Below, one piece after another: positions 18,876 to 27,440 of a stretch of 64,000 nt of DNA. This stretch comes from an uncultured Clostridia bacterium (GTDB lineage: Bacteria > Bacillota > Clostridia > Christensenellales > Aristaeellaceae), in contig CAKUCW010000011.1 in assembly GCA_934643825.1 (NCBI GenBank), forward strand, positions 1 to 64,000, read 5' to 3'. A program made the translations under genes and the position numbers. The stretch's first letter is position 1. Each line of letters starts with the position of its first letter. Under the pieces are notes generated by a model that worked only from the letters and a program-made list of their open reading frames with translations, had not been told where the DNA came from and made no database searches.

Positions 18876-20198
18876 TTAGCTTTCTTCCGGCCTCTTCGAG
18901 GCAATGCCATCCTCAGGGAGCATGATCTCAATGACAAAATGATGGTTTTGTGTGCTGATCATCAAATCGCCATTATACGCATTTACAATATAAGCAATAC
19001 TCTTAATGCCATAGCCATGCATGCCCGGCTCATTCTGTTTCGTCGTCTGAATCTCTCCGTCCTTATAGACGATCGGCGTACTGCAATAATTATCCATATT
19101 GATATACAGCATTTTCATATGCGCCGAGACTTTCAGCGTCATGACTCGCTTTTCTTCGTTCGGTTCCTGACGCAGGCTTTCAATCGCATTTTCCAGCATA
19201 TTACCAAAGAGCGAATAGACGTCCACCTCGTCCATCCGGTTCAGATGCGCACCATCGACAACATAGGAAAACTGAATATGATAATTCTCGCAGATCAGCT
19301 TTTTCTGCATCAGCACCATATCCAGCGCTTCATTTCCCGTTTTGATGATGCTGTCATAAATCAGGACCGCTTTTGATAGTTCTTCAACATTTTTGCGCCG
19401 TTTTTCATCGCTCTGCGTATTGATCAATTCAATCTGATGCTTGAGGTCATGGCATTTAATGTTAATAAGATTGATCGTTTCTTTGGATATCTCATGCTGG
19501 TTACGTTCAAGCAGCATCATCTGTTGAAGAGTCTTATTGGTCTGCGTCATTTTACTATCCTGAAATATACCCACCTGCAAAAGCAGACAGAGAAGGCATC
19601 CCAAGATGGAATAGATCTTATTGCAAACCATCGCTGCCGTAGACAATTCAATATGGTCCGTTACAACGCTCAACCCCAGGCAGATCACCAGATTCAGCGC
19701 CGATATTCCAAGCACACGTTTATCATCATCCTGCATGGTTTCATCAAGCATCGCACGCTTAACAAAAAGCAGATAAAAAAAGCCTGCACAGACTGCATAT
19801 GGCAGAATCAGCAATAAAAATACTTGTATCCGTCCGGATAACGCCTTCAGATTGTAAACAGCTATGATGATTTTAACGAATGAATCCGCAATATGCTCAA
19901 CCGAGTATCCCGCCGTCGCAATGAAAACGATCTGCGAAAGCGACGCACGGAAGCAGAAACAGATTGCTAACATGGACCACGCAAAGAAGATGACAAAAAA
20001 CATCATTCGGATGCCGATCCTGTCCGGAAGAAATAAAAAAACGTCGTTTGTCCCGATTGCCAATATGCTATATGCCGCCAGCGCAATCCCAGTACGAAGA
20101 AAAAAAGGCTTCTTTCGCGGTATATGTGCCAGGAAAATTGATTCAGAAACCAGCAGTTCAAACATGAAACACAGCGGAATAATGACTCGGATCTCCAT
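18876..20198 (-). CDS. AgrC-like sensor histidine kinase (GHKL type)
   Basis: A 440-residue membrane sensor kinase. Residues 1-200 hold six or so hydrophobic segments (IIPLCFMFELLVSESIFL, MMFFVIFFAWSMLAICFCF and others). The cytoplasmic half has the phospho-acceptor region INIKCHDLKHQIELI, the ATP-binding N box LFGNMLENAIESL and the G box GMHGYGIKSIAYIV. This is the HPK10/AgrC class that usually pairs with LytTR regulators. It lies two bases after the LytTR gene on the same strand. The sensed signal is unknown; no AgrD-like peptide or AgrB processing gene is nearby. Codon usage is AT-rich compared with the backbone. Confidence 0.85.
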   Translation of the reverse strand: MEIRVIIPLCFMFELLVSESIFLAHIPRKKPFFLRTGIALAAYSILAIGTNDVFLFLPDRIGIRMMFFVIFFAWSMLAICFCFRASLSQIVFIATAGYSVEHIADSFVKIIIAVYNLKALSGRIQVFLLLILPYAVCAGFFYLLFVKRAMLDETMQDDDKRVLGISALNLVICLGLSVVTDHIELSTAAMVCNKIYSILGCLLCLLLQVGIFQDSKMTQTNKTLQQMMLLERNQHEISKETINLINIKCHDLKHQIELINTQSDEKRRKNVEELSKAVLIYDSIIKTGNEALDMVLMQKKLICENYHIQFSYVVDGAHLNRMDEVDVYSLFGNMLENAIESLRQEPNEEKRVMTLKVSAHMKMLYINMDNYCSTPIVYKDGEIQTTKQNEPGMHGYGIKSIAYIVNAYNGDLMISTQNHHFVIEIMLPEDGIASKRPEES

Positions 20199-20200
20199 TG

Positions 20201-20926
20201 TCAGCTGCCTCCTCTCAGATAACGCATAAAAGCTTCTGTAAAGGAATCCACATATGGCTTAGTGATCGTAAACTGAACATTGGCAATATCGACTGTATTT
20301 TTGACTTTCTGTTCAATATGAGCGAGATTAACCATTACGCCTTTTGCGCATTTGACGATCAAGCTGTCTTTGAAAGTTTCCTCAACCTCTCGAAGCGTTC
20401 CCCGCACACGGAATTCTCCATTTTTCGTAACGTAGCAAATATAGTTTTTGTCTTTCGTAATATAATAAATTTCATTGTAGCTGATTTTTTTATAGGAATC
20501 CGAACCAACATTCAAAAAAATATACGCATCGGTCTTTATCTGCTCATCAACACGCCAAAGCGCGTGATTAAGTTTTTCTTCAAACGTACCATAACGAATA
20601 GGCTTGACGATAAAATCCATGGCGGAGACTTCATATCCTGCAATGGCATACTGCGCCATTCGGGTTACAAAAATCAGCGCGACATGCTCATCCATTTCTC
20701 TGAGCTTCTGCGCAGTATGGATGCCATCAAGATGAGGCATTTCAACATCAAGAAAAACAACGTCATATCCCGGCTTATATTCTTTGAGAAAATCTATGCC
20801 ATTCTGATAAACTTCAATTTTAACGTCGAAGTCCTTTTCGCGAGCATAGCGCCTGATGTGCATTGTCAACCGCTGAATGTCCTCTTCGTTGTCGTCGATC
20901 ACGGCGAAACATCTTTCCATATTCAT
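20201..20926 (-). CDS. LytTR-family response regulator
   Basis: A 241-residue cytoplasmic regulator with receiver domain (FAVIDDNEEDIQRL; phospho-acceptor Asp60 in VFLDVEMPHLDG; conserved Lys in IVKPIRYGTFEEKL) and C-terminal LytTR DNA-binding domain (ISYNEIYYITKDKNYICYVT, GTLREVEETF, VKCAKGVMVNLAHIE). The ATG at 20926 is five bases from GGAAG and gives MNMERCFAVIDD; in-frame codons to 20941 also exist. It is co-transcribed with the GHKL kinase downstream. It probably controls the nearby GH3 operon or an unlinked wall function; this is inferred from position only. Confidence 0.88.
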   Translation of the reverse strand: MNMERCFAVIDDNEEDIQRLTMHIRRYAREKDFDVKIEVYQNGIDFLKEYKPGYDVVFLDVEMPHLDGIHTAQKLREMDEHVALIFVTRMAQYAIAGYEVSAMDFIVKPIRYGTFEEKLNHALWRVDEQIKTDAYIFLNVGSDSYKKISYNEIYYITKDKNYICYVTKNGEFRVRGTLREVEETFKDSLIVKCAKGVMVNLAHIEQKVKNTVDIANVQFTITKPYVDSFTEAFMRYLRGGS

Positions 20927-20972
20927 GTTTCTTCCGCCCAACCTTTCTTTTCAATGGAACTTCATTTTGTTC

Positions 20973-21002
20973 AGTATAACATATCCATTTCATGTGTTTC
21001 AA
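20973..21002 (-). promoter_or_regulatory. Promoter of the LytTR/GHKL pair
   Basis: On the minus strand TTGAAA (21002-20997), 18 bases, TATACT (20978-20973). It lies 46 bases before the regulator start. Confidence 0.6.
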
Positions 21003-21112
21003 GTTTTGCCATAAGAAAATCCGTGTTCAATCATTCAACGCCAAATACGGACATGATTATTAAATTATTATTTGTTTTTTATGAGTTACATAAAGATCAA
21101 AGTCAGTCCGCC

Positions 21113-21197
21113 AATCAAAATACCACAGGTTCGAATCCAGTTGGGTGCACCATGAAAAACCCTTGACAAGCTTCGCGCCGTTGAGGGTTTTTCTTTT
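21113..21197 (+). repeat. Direct repeat, right copy: tRNA-Arg 3' remnant plus terminator (candidate attR)
   Basis: This copy carries the T arm GGTTCGAATCC, the acceptor half TTGGGTGCACC and the terminator AAAACCCTTGACAAGC...GTTGAGGGTTTTT of tRNA-Arg, without any 5' half; upstream sequence shows no D arm. It differs from 7918-8002 at four of 85 positions. A non-functional tRNA tail in the same orientation as the intact gene is the classical footprint of tRNA-targeted integration. Confidence 0.75.
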
Positions 21198-21328
21198 GCG
21201 TTTTTCTGTATATCGCCGGAAACTGCCGCCTGCTGAAATCGTGCCTTGTGCCTGTTTCATGCGGTCGTTTTCGGCGTTTTTTGGTTTTGTCACATCAGGT
21301 GTCACGTTTTAGATCAAACAACGCCCGT

Positions 21329-21490
21329 TTAATAAACGCTTCCAATAATAATATGGCTTGTATGAATAACCTTTTCCCGTCTTGCACGCGCATACCTTTC
21401 CATCGTCATTTTGATATCCGCCTAACCGACGATCGTCTACGGACAGCTATCAGATGTTGATCCGCTTCTCGGTCGAATCATAGCGTTCGG
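21329..21490 (-). pseudogene. Decayed C terminus of a tyrosine recombinase (integrase)
   Basis: On the minus strand the sequence reads IVG-stop-ADIKMTMERYARARREKV, then a short tail ending at 21329. The block G-H-A-D-I-x-x-T-x-x-x-Y-A-H just after the catalytic region is characteristic of phage-type integrases; the codon expected for the His is replaced by TAG at 21424-21422. Upstream bases to about 21490 still resemble the E-x-G-x-(N)-I stretch that normally precedes it, but in broken frames. No full-length integrase exists nearby. It lies 130 bases beyond the tRNA remnant, so the inserted element appears old and decayed. Confidence 0.5.
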
Positions 21491-21557
21491 CAGTCCAACG
21501 ATTTTGGAGCACTCTTCCTTAATATATATTTTTTCGCATAAATAAAATCTTAAACAT

Positions 21558-21608
21558 ACCAAGACCTCCTGTCGCAGAGTTTCTCTTTGACAGGAGGTCT
21601 TGGTTTTG
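21558..21608. terminator. Perfect 16-bp hairpin after the third GH3 gene
   Basis: ACCAAGACCTCCTGTC pairs perfectly with GACAGGAGGTCTTGGT around 15 bases, 64 bases after the GH3 stop on the minus strand. T-rich sequence flanks both sides, so it may work in both directions. Confidence 0.75.
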
Positions 21609-21671
21609 AACATTTGTTTTCAGAAAGCTGTTCGCTTCATCAGGAAATTTCTTGTCAGGATTCAGCCCGTA

Positions 21672-24665
21672 TTAAGACTCTTTCCTTTCCCTTCTCTTTC
21701 TCCCCGTCAGTGCCTTGACCAGAAGGAGCGCAATTTCTGCGACCGCAAATCCCACAAGCAGGCGAAGGTTAATCTGAACAAAAAGCTCATCCATATGGTT
21801 GACGGTATCTACTTTTGCATCGCTGGCATAATAACCGCTGTTAGCGACCGTATACAGGATATTTTTGCTCGCACGCCGCATATCGTGAACCAGCGTTGTG
21901 CGCTTCTTGCTGAGCTTGTTGGAATCATACGAGCCAAAGCCAAGCATCAAGTCGGCGCCGTTTCGGATGCAGTTATCCGTAATCATATAACCATAAGAGC
22001 CATCATAATCCGAAATGACCATGCCCTTAAAGCCCCATTCCTCACGCAGCACTCCGTTAAGCAGAGCATCGTTGGCGCAGGCGGGCTGCGTTCCGATCCA
22101 GTTATACGCGCTCATGATAGCGATGGATTTTCCCTGATACTCTCTGAGCGCCAGTTCGAACGCTTTCAGATAGCCCTCGCGCATCGTCTGCTCATCCACC
22201 CAGGTCAGCAGCATCGCTGTGCGATTCAGCTCCTGATCGTTAAGAGCAAAATGCTTGACGTAGGCATAGACGCCGAACTGCGAAGCACCGAAAATCTGGC
22301 GGCTGGCAAGCCTTCCGGAAAGCACAGCGTCCTCAGAGAAATACTCGAAGTTGCGTCCGCTGAACGCCGAGCGATGGATATTGACCGCCGGACCATACCA
22401 ACCAAAATTCTCTGCGGCAGCAAACTCCGAACCCATGGACACGCCGATTTCATAAGCAAGTTCCTTGTTCCATGTCTGCGCCATCAGCACTTCGGAGGGA
22501 TACGTCGTTCCATACGCGCCCGTCATATAGTTATTCAGTCCCGCGGGGCCGTCGCTGTCGGATGTCTTGATCTTGCCGACAGACTCAATCTCCGCTGTAC
22601 TCCATCCGCCCTGATTGATAAGGGTATCCATGTCCTTCCAACTGAGCTGGTCGAGCAGCAGATCCCATTGCGGATCGTCATATTCCAGCCCTGTCATATC
22701 CGCAAGGAGCAAACCGTTCTGCGCGTCGGTCGTCGGCACGGTATCGCCGTCGATCTCAAAATCCTTGCTGGAATAGCCGCTGACCGTATTAGCAGCAACA
22801 GCGTCGTGCGTCTCGTCGTCCATGACATAGGCGCTTTCGTCCGGCGCGGCACAGGCTTCCGCATAGTTGGCAAAGCCATCTGCGCGGGAAAGCACGGTAT
22901 GCGTACCGCGTGCACTGTCAAAGCGGTTAACGGCTTGCTCATCATATCGAATATCCGAGGTAACCGTAAATGTCTGAGCATCACAAATCGTATGAGAATC
23001 CGAACGGACGGAAACCGCGTATTCGCCTGCTTCAAGAATATATCCGCCGCCCGCAACCTTCATGCCGCTGTAATCATAACTCGCCATATCCCGTTTATCT
23101 AACAGGAAATAGATGAGTTCAGACGCGCCAGGCTGAATGACACTCGTCTTTGCGAAGTCGATCAGATTAACGCTTGCCTTTTCAATACCGCCGTTCGTAT
23201 AAGGCGGCGTATAATACAGCTCAATGACGTCCCGTCCGGCAGCATTGCCCGTGTTCGTAACGGAAACCGTCAGGGCAAGGGTATCTCCGTTATCGATCAT
23301 GCTGTCGATCTTCTTTTCAAAGGTCGTGTAACTCAAGCCATAGCCGAAAGGATACTGCACATGCTGGGCGTAGTCGATGACACCGTCATCAGACGCCGTT
23401 TCGTAATACTTATAGCCGATATAGATGCCTTCCGCGTAGTTGACAAAGCTGACCGCGCCCTGATAGGTTGCATCTTTTTTGAGAATTTTCTTTTCCAGAT
23501 CGGTGAGATTATCATAAACGTTCAAACCGATGTTGTGGATAGACGGGGTCGCCATCAAATCGTAAACGAACGTATCCGCCGTTCTGCCAGAGGGATTGAC
23601 CGCACCGCTGAGAATTTTACCGATCGCTTCAAAACCCTTTGCACCGGCAGCAGGCGCAAGCAAAACAGCATCTACGCCATACTCATCCACCCAGCCGAGT
23701 TCCATGCTGTTGCAGCTGTTGACGATGACGATGACCTTATCAAACGCGTCACAGACCTTTTGGAGCATGGCTTCCTCGGTATTGCTCAGTTCCAGATAAC
23801 TTTCGCCTGCGTCGAAATCGTCATAATCGCCATTGTTGGTATACGTCACCTTCGTATAAGGATAGATTTCCGGAGCGATGGACACCTTTTCGGAAACATT
23901 ATACGTTCCATCGATCACGGCTTTCATATCCATCGGCAGATCGTAGTTCTCGCCGCCGCCGCGTGCGATGACGACGACCGCAGTATCCGAAAACGCCTTG
24001 GCTTCTTCCATAATCTCATCGGTATAGGACTGAATGGTCGGCTCGGGCAGGGTCAGGTTCTGCCCAAACATATCCGCCGCGGGGCGCTCAGCGGCATAGT
24101 CCCGATACAGGTCGATCAGGGTCTGATTATATGTATATCCCGCGTCGGTCAGCGATTGCAGGATATCCACCGCGGGCGCGGCGGAGGACGCCGACGAACC
24201 CGTGCCGCCAACATAGGGCTGAGTCGCCGCCCAGCCAAACACATTCACATTTTTCGTATCTTGGGAAAGCGGAAGCGCGTTGTCCTCGTTCTTCAGCAAA
24301 ACGATGCCTTCTTCACCGATGTGCTCGATGGTCGCAAGACTCTGCGCAACGGTATCATCCGCCAGCTCAACTTTAGACGCATTCATATACGCCGATATCG
24401 TCGCCTTAAGCGGCCCATAGCAAAGCGCGTTGACGCACAGTACCACCGCCACCAGAAACGCGACGACCGACTGACAGCGCACAAAACAGCGCCAGCCTTT
24501 TTTGACTCTGCTCTCCGCGACAAGGGCGATCAGCAGGATAATCAGTGCCAGCACGATGGCGAGCAGGTAATTGCTCGACGCGTTGAGGTAAACCAAGATA
24601 TCTGCATAGCTGACGCCCATCGGAAGCAGATAATCGGAAAGTATATTTGCCAAAGCTTCCATCAT
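21672..24665 (-). CDS. Membrane-anchored glycoside hydrolase family 3 enzyme, inverted domain order
   Basis: A 997-residue protein with two N-terminal membrane helices (YLLAIVLALIILLIALVAE near 33-52; VVAFLVAVVLCVNALCYG near 68-85) and one near the C terminus (LLVGFAVAEIALLLVKAL). Domain order is alpha/beta domain first (GIVLLKNEDNALPL, VFGWAATQPYVGGTGSSAS), fibronectin-like next (YPFGYGLSYTTFEKKI, TVSVTNTGNAAGRDVIELYY), barrel last with VKHFALNDQELNRTA and nucleophile Asp886 in GMVISDYDGSYGY. It is a paralogue of the 10182-13214 enzyme. It follows the next GH3 gene by 92 bases that include a terminator, so it may have its own transcript. Exo-beta-glycosidase activity at the cell surface is likely; substrate unknown. 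The start may be either of the two first ATGs. Confidence 0.88.
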   Translation of the reverse strand: MMEALANILSDYLLPMGVSYADILVYLNASSNYLLAIVLALIILLIALVAESRVKKGWRCFVRCQSVVAFLVAVVLCVNALCYGPLKATISAYMNASKVELADDTVAQSLATIEHIGEEGIVLLKNEDNALPLSQDTKNVNVFGWAATQPYVGGTGSSASSAAPAVDILQSLTDAGYTYNQTLIDLYRDYAAERPAADMFGQNLTLPEPTIQSYTDEIMEEAKAFSDTAVVVIARGGGENYDLPMDMKAVIDGTYNVSEKVSIAPEIYPYTKVTYTNNGDYDDFDAGESYLELSNTEEAMLQKVCDAFDKVIVIVNSCNSMELGWVDEYGVDAVLLAPAAGAKGFEAIGKILSGAVNPSGRTADTFVYDLMATPSIHNIGLNVYDNLTDLEKKILKKDATYQGAVSFVNYAEGIYIGYKYYETASDDGVIDYAQHVQYPFGYGLSYTTFEKKIDSMIDNGDTLALTVSVTNTGNAAGRDVIELYYTPPYTNGGIEKASVNLIDFAKTSVIQPGASELIYFLLDKRDMASYDYSGMKVAGGGYILEAGEYAVSVRSDSHTICDAQTFTVTSDIRYDEQAVNRFDSARGTHTVLSRADGFANYAEACAAPDESAYVMDDETHDAVAANTVSGYSSKDFEIDGDTVPTTDAQNGLLLADMTGLEYDDPQWDLLLDQLSWKDMDTLINQGGWSTAEIESVGKIKTSDSDGPAGLNNYMTGAYGTTYPSEVLMAQTWNKELAYEIGVSMGSEFAAAENFGWYGPAVNIHRSAFSGRNFEYFSEDAVLSGRLASRQIFGASQFGVYAYVKHFALNDQELNRTAMLLTWVDEQTMREGYLKAFELALREYQGKSIAIMSAYNWIGTQPACANDALLNGVLREEWGFKGMVISDYDGSYGYMITDNCIRNGADLMLGFGSYDSNKLSKKRTTLVHDMRRASKNILYTVANSGYYASDAKVDTVNHMDELFVQINLRLLVGFAVAEIALLLVKALTGRKRRERKES

Positions 24666-24704
24666 CTATTTTTCACCTGTCTTTTTCAATCGTTTGGAAA
24701 AGAA

Positions 24705-24746
24705 AAGGAGCGAAGGGCTCCGGATTACGTTGCGCCTTCGCTCCTT
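24705..24746 (-). terminator. Intrinsic terminator of the canonical GH3 gene
   Basis: AAGGAGCGAAGG pairs perfectly with CCTTCGCTCCTT; on the minus strand it is followed by TTCTTTTCC. It lies 12 bases after the GH3 stop. Confidence 0.85.
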
Positions 24747-24757
24747 AGAGGGGTGTT

Positions 24758-27166
24758 TTATTCGGGGAATTCGACCTCAGTTTCCATCTCGGTCAGTGCC
24801 GGAGCGGAATACTTCTCAACTCGCTCGTCATTGATAGTACCAGACCAGTTCAAACCGAAAGCAAAGTCATACGCATTGCCGTTGCCATCCACATAGCATT
24901 CCACGTCACGCGGCACATCTTCATACTGTGCTTCAACCGCGTCCATGCTGGCAGGCAGCTGATACGGAAGCAGAGCAGACGGCTCAGTCTTGCCGACGAT
25001 AAGATTCAGCAGAGCTTCTCCCTGGAACCAATTCGGATCGTACACAGCGCCTTCATAGCCATTGAAGTAAAGGAAGATAGCGTCAGCCATCGGCTCGACT
25101 TCAGCAAAGACCAGCGGCGTGCGGGTACGCATCAGAAGAATCGTCTTGCAATCGTCGTTGACCTTTTCCTTGATAGACTTGAGCAGTTCATAATCAGTAT
25201 AAGCATCCGGCAGAGCAGCAGTGTTGCCCTTATAGGAACGATTCTCCTGAGATTCTTCAGTCGTCATGCCGTAATAGCCCGTATCGACCTGCTTCACAAT
25301 CGTGTCACCAGCAAGAGATTCTGCACGGGCATTCGTCGCCGTGTACTGCTCATACTGGATAGAAGCCGGAAGCCACTTGTCATTCTCTTCATCGTAGGTG
25401 GACTGCACATACGGTGCAAGCATGCTGACGATGACCAGATCACAAGAAGCAATATCCTCGTCGGAAGCACGGGTAATGTCTTCCGGCATGTGCATCGGAT
25501 TGCCCTTGGAGTTCGTTCCGGTCGGCTCGCCGACAGTATCCGTTACAACGTCAAAATACTGGCTTGCCATCTCCGGGTCGATTGCCGTTTGGTACGTCCA
25601 AGAATAGCCCAGACGCTTGCTTCCAACATTCTGATAAGAATACGGGATGTAAACCTTGAGCTTCTGCTCAGTTTCCGCATATTCATGAATCAAATTATCC
25701 GAATTCTTGAGCATAACGACGGAAGCTTCCTGCGTCTGACGACCAAAGTCAAGCGCCTCGTCACTGTACGCAGATGCAACCGCGTTCTTAGAGGTGATAT
25801 ACGGATTGTCAAACAGACCCGTTTCAAATTCAATCGACAGGAAGCGGCGGGCAGACTCACGAACACACGCCAGCGCGTCTTCTTCACCCATTTCTTCCTT
25901 CATCAATTCATAACCGGCGAGCGCACCTTCGATATCACTCGTGCCACCAATCTGGTCATTGCCAAGGGTAAACAGCGCAGCAAAGCGTTCCGCAACCGTC
26001 ATATCCTCAACACCGTAAGCACGACCATCTTCGGTAATGCCCCAATCAGTCAGGATAAAGCCGTCGTAACCATTATCGCGAAGCAGACCCATCGTAAAAT
26101 AATTGTATGCGTTAGCAATCGGATCGCCCATCTCTTCATCTTCGTCATAATACACACCATAGTTGGGCATCAAACCGGAAGCACTTTCCGTCTTTCCCTC
26201 CAGCTTAAATGCACCATCAAAGAACGGAATGAGGTGTGCCTCATAATCGTCGCCCGGGAAAACCATATACTTGCCGCTAGCGGAGTGGTCATCGCGTCCA
26301 CCCTCAGAAGCACCGGTTCCTGCAAAATGCTTTAGGATAGCGACAACGCTTTCATCACCCCAGCCAATATCTTCGCCATTATCATCGAAAGTTGATTGCA
26401 AACCATCGACATATGCAACTGCCAAATCGCGGTTGAGTGCCGGGTCTTCACCGTAAGTACCACTGGCACGGAACCAAGTCGGATTTGTCGTCAGGTCGAT
26501 CTGCGGTCCGAGAAGCATGGTCACGCCGACAGCGCGATATTCCTTTGCGTTCTCTTTGCCGATCTCCTTGACCATATCCATATCAAATGTAGAAGCCAGA
26601 GAAGTCTGCGTTACGATACCAGAAATATGAACCGGGTCAACGCTGACGACCGACGGAATACCGTACTTTCCGGTTGCTTCACTCTTAGCTTGCAGGAGAT
26701 TGACCCACGTTGCCGCTTTCTTTGTGTTGCCTTTCTGCGCAACAGAGCGGGACGTGCCTGCACGACCACCGTTTTCAATATAAGCAATATCCTTCTCACC
26801 CAGTTCGGAACCGAAAGACGACCAGCCGCCATGCGTCATCAACGGAATGATCTCTTCGGCAGACATCTGCCCTGCCAAATCAACAGCGCGGGTCTGAGCA
26901 TCCAGCCGCCAATCCTCGTAGGCGTCCAGCTCGCCGTCGCGGTCGAGATCCTTAAACGCATATCCGTCAACCGTCAGGATGGATACGCCGGAATCCGGGG
27001 AATAACCGAGGGTCTTGCCGCCCTCCTGCGTGATCTTGATCCAGCCGTCCTTGGTCTTTTCCTCCGCCCATTTCGCGGCAGACTCAGCCATCGACGCAGG
27101 CGCGAAACTGCCGATCATCAGCGCCGCCGCGCACAGAGAGGAAATAATTCGCTTTTCAACCTTCAT
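24758..27166 (-). CDS. Secreted glycoside hydrolase family 3 beta-glucosidase-like enzyme, canonical order
   Basis: About 802 residues. The ATG at 27166 follows AAAGGAG by eight bases and starts a signal peptide (KRIISSLCAAALMIGSFAPASMA); an in-frame ATG at 27253 lies at the promoter and is rejected. The catalytic barrel is N-terminal: MTHGGWSSFGSELGEKD, SVDPVHISGIVTQTSLAST, LGPQIDLTTNPTWFRASGTYGEDP, ILKHFAGTGASEGGRDDHSA and nucleophile Asp374 in GFILTDWGITEDGR. The alpha/beta domain follows (SVVMLKNSDNLI). Unlike the three neighbouring GH3 enzymes it has the standard order and no membrane anchor. It resembles exported beta-glucosidase/beta-xylosidase relatives; the substrate cannot be fixed. 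It diverges from the second LytTR/GHKL operon. Confidence 0.9.
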   Translation of the reverse strand: MKVEKRIISSLCAAALMIGSFAPASMAESAAKWAEEKTKDGWIKITQEGGKTLGYSPDSGVSILTVDGYAFKDLDRDGELDAYEDWRLDAQTRAVDLAGQMSAEEIIPLMTHGGWSSFGSELGEKDIAYIENGGRAGTSRSVAQKGNTKKAATWVNLLQAKSEATGKYGIPSVVSVDPVHISGIVTQTSLASTFDMDMVKEIGKENAKEYRAVGVTMLLGPQIDLTTNPTWFRASGTYGEDPALNRDLAVAYVDGLQSTFDDNGEDIGWGDESVVAILKHFAGTGASEGGRDDHSASGKYMVFPGDDYEAHLIPFFDGAFKLEGKTESASGLMPNYGVYYDEDEEMGDPIANAYNYFTMGLLRDNGYDGFILTDWGITEDGRAYGVEDMTVAERFAALFTLGNDQIGGTSDIEGALAGYELMKEEMGEEDALACVRESARRFLSIEFETGLFDNPYITSKNAVASAYSDEALDFGRQTQEASVVMLKNSDNLIHEYAETEQKLKVYIPYSYQNVGSKRLGYSWTYQTAIDPEMASQYFDVVTDTVGEPTGTNSKGNPMHMPEDITRASDEDIASCDLVIVSMLAPYVQSTYDEENDKWLPASIQYEQYTATNARAESLAGDTIVKQVDTGYYGMTTEESQENRSYKGNTAALPDAYTDYELLKSIKEKVNDDCKTILLMRTRTPLVFAEVEPMADAIFLYFNGYEGAVYDPNWFQGEALLNLIVGKTEPSALLPYQLPASMDAVEAQYEDVPRDVECYVDGNGNAYDFAFGLNWSGTINDERVEKYSAPALTEMETEVEFPE

Positions 27167-27243
27167 GTCTTCTTCTCCTTTGCCTTGTTTTAGTCGATTG
27201 AAGGAAAGCCGCTGCAGCCAAGCCTTTCCTTTAAGTTGAATGC

Positions 27244-27272
27244 AGGATATCATTTTGGCAGGTAAAATTCAA
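27244..27272 (-). promoter_or_regulatory. Promoter of the canonical GH3 gene
   Basis: On the minus strand TTGAAT (27272-27267), 17 bases, TATCCT (27249-27244), 78 bases before the chosen start. Confidence 0.55.
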
Positions 27273-27374
27273 GCGCTGTGACACGGTTGGTATTCCGGAC
27301 AACATAATCGGTAATTTTACGTATTTTTTAGCTATTTCAGCCATCTTCGCAGAGAAGTCCCGTATTCTCGTTGG

Positions 27375-27403
27375 TTGACAAGCACAAATCAGTTGCATAT
27401 AAT
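27375..27403 (+). promoter_or_regulatory. Promoter of the second LytTR/GHKL operon
   Basis: TTGACA (27375-27380), 17 bases, TATAAT (27398-27403): a full consensus. It shows that the regulator cannot start at the in-frame TTG at 27375, which is part of this -35 element. Confidence 0.9.
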
Positions 27404-27440
27404 TGAAACAATCAAATTGTTAAGCAAGGGTGTTGCCTTT

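Larger units (their letters stand above)
20942..21671. other. Gene-poor junction region
   Basis: This 730-base gap contains the LytTR promoter, the tRNA-Arg remnant, the integrase remnant and the terminator of the next GH3 gene. I see no intact gene. The open minus-strand frame at 21060-21305 simply reads through the tRNA remnant. Confidence 0.7.

Noticed and set aside
21060..21305. 81-codon minus-strand frame
   Set aside because: It reads through the tRNA-Arg remnant and its terminator, with no start signal or family likeness.
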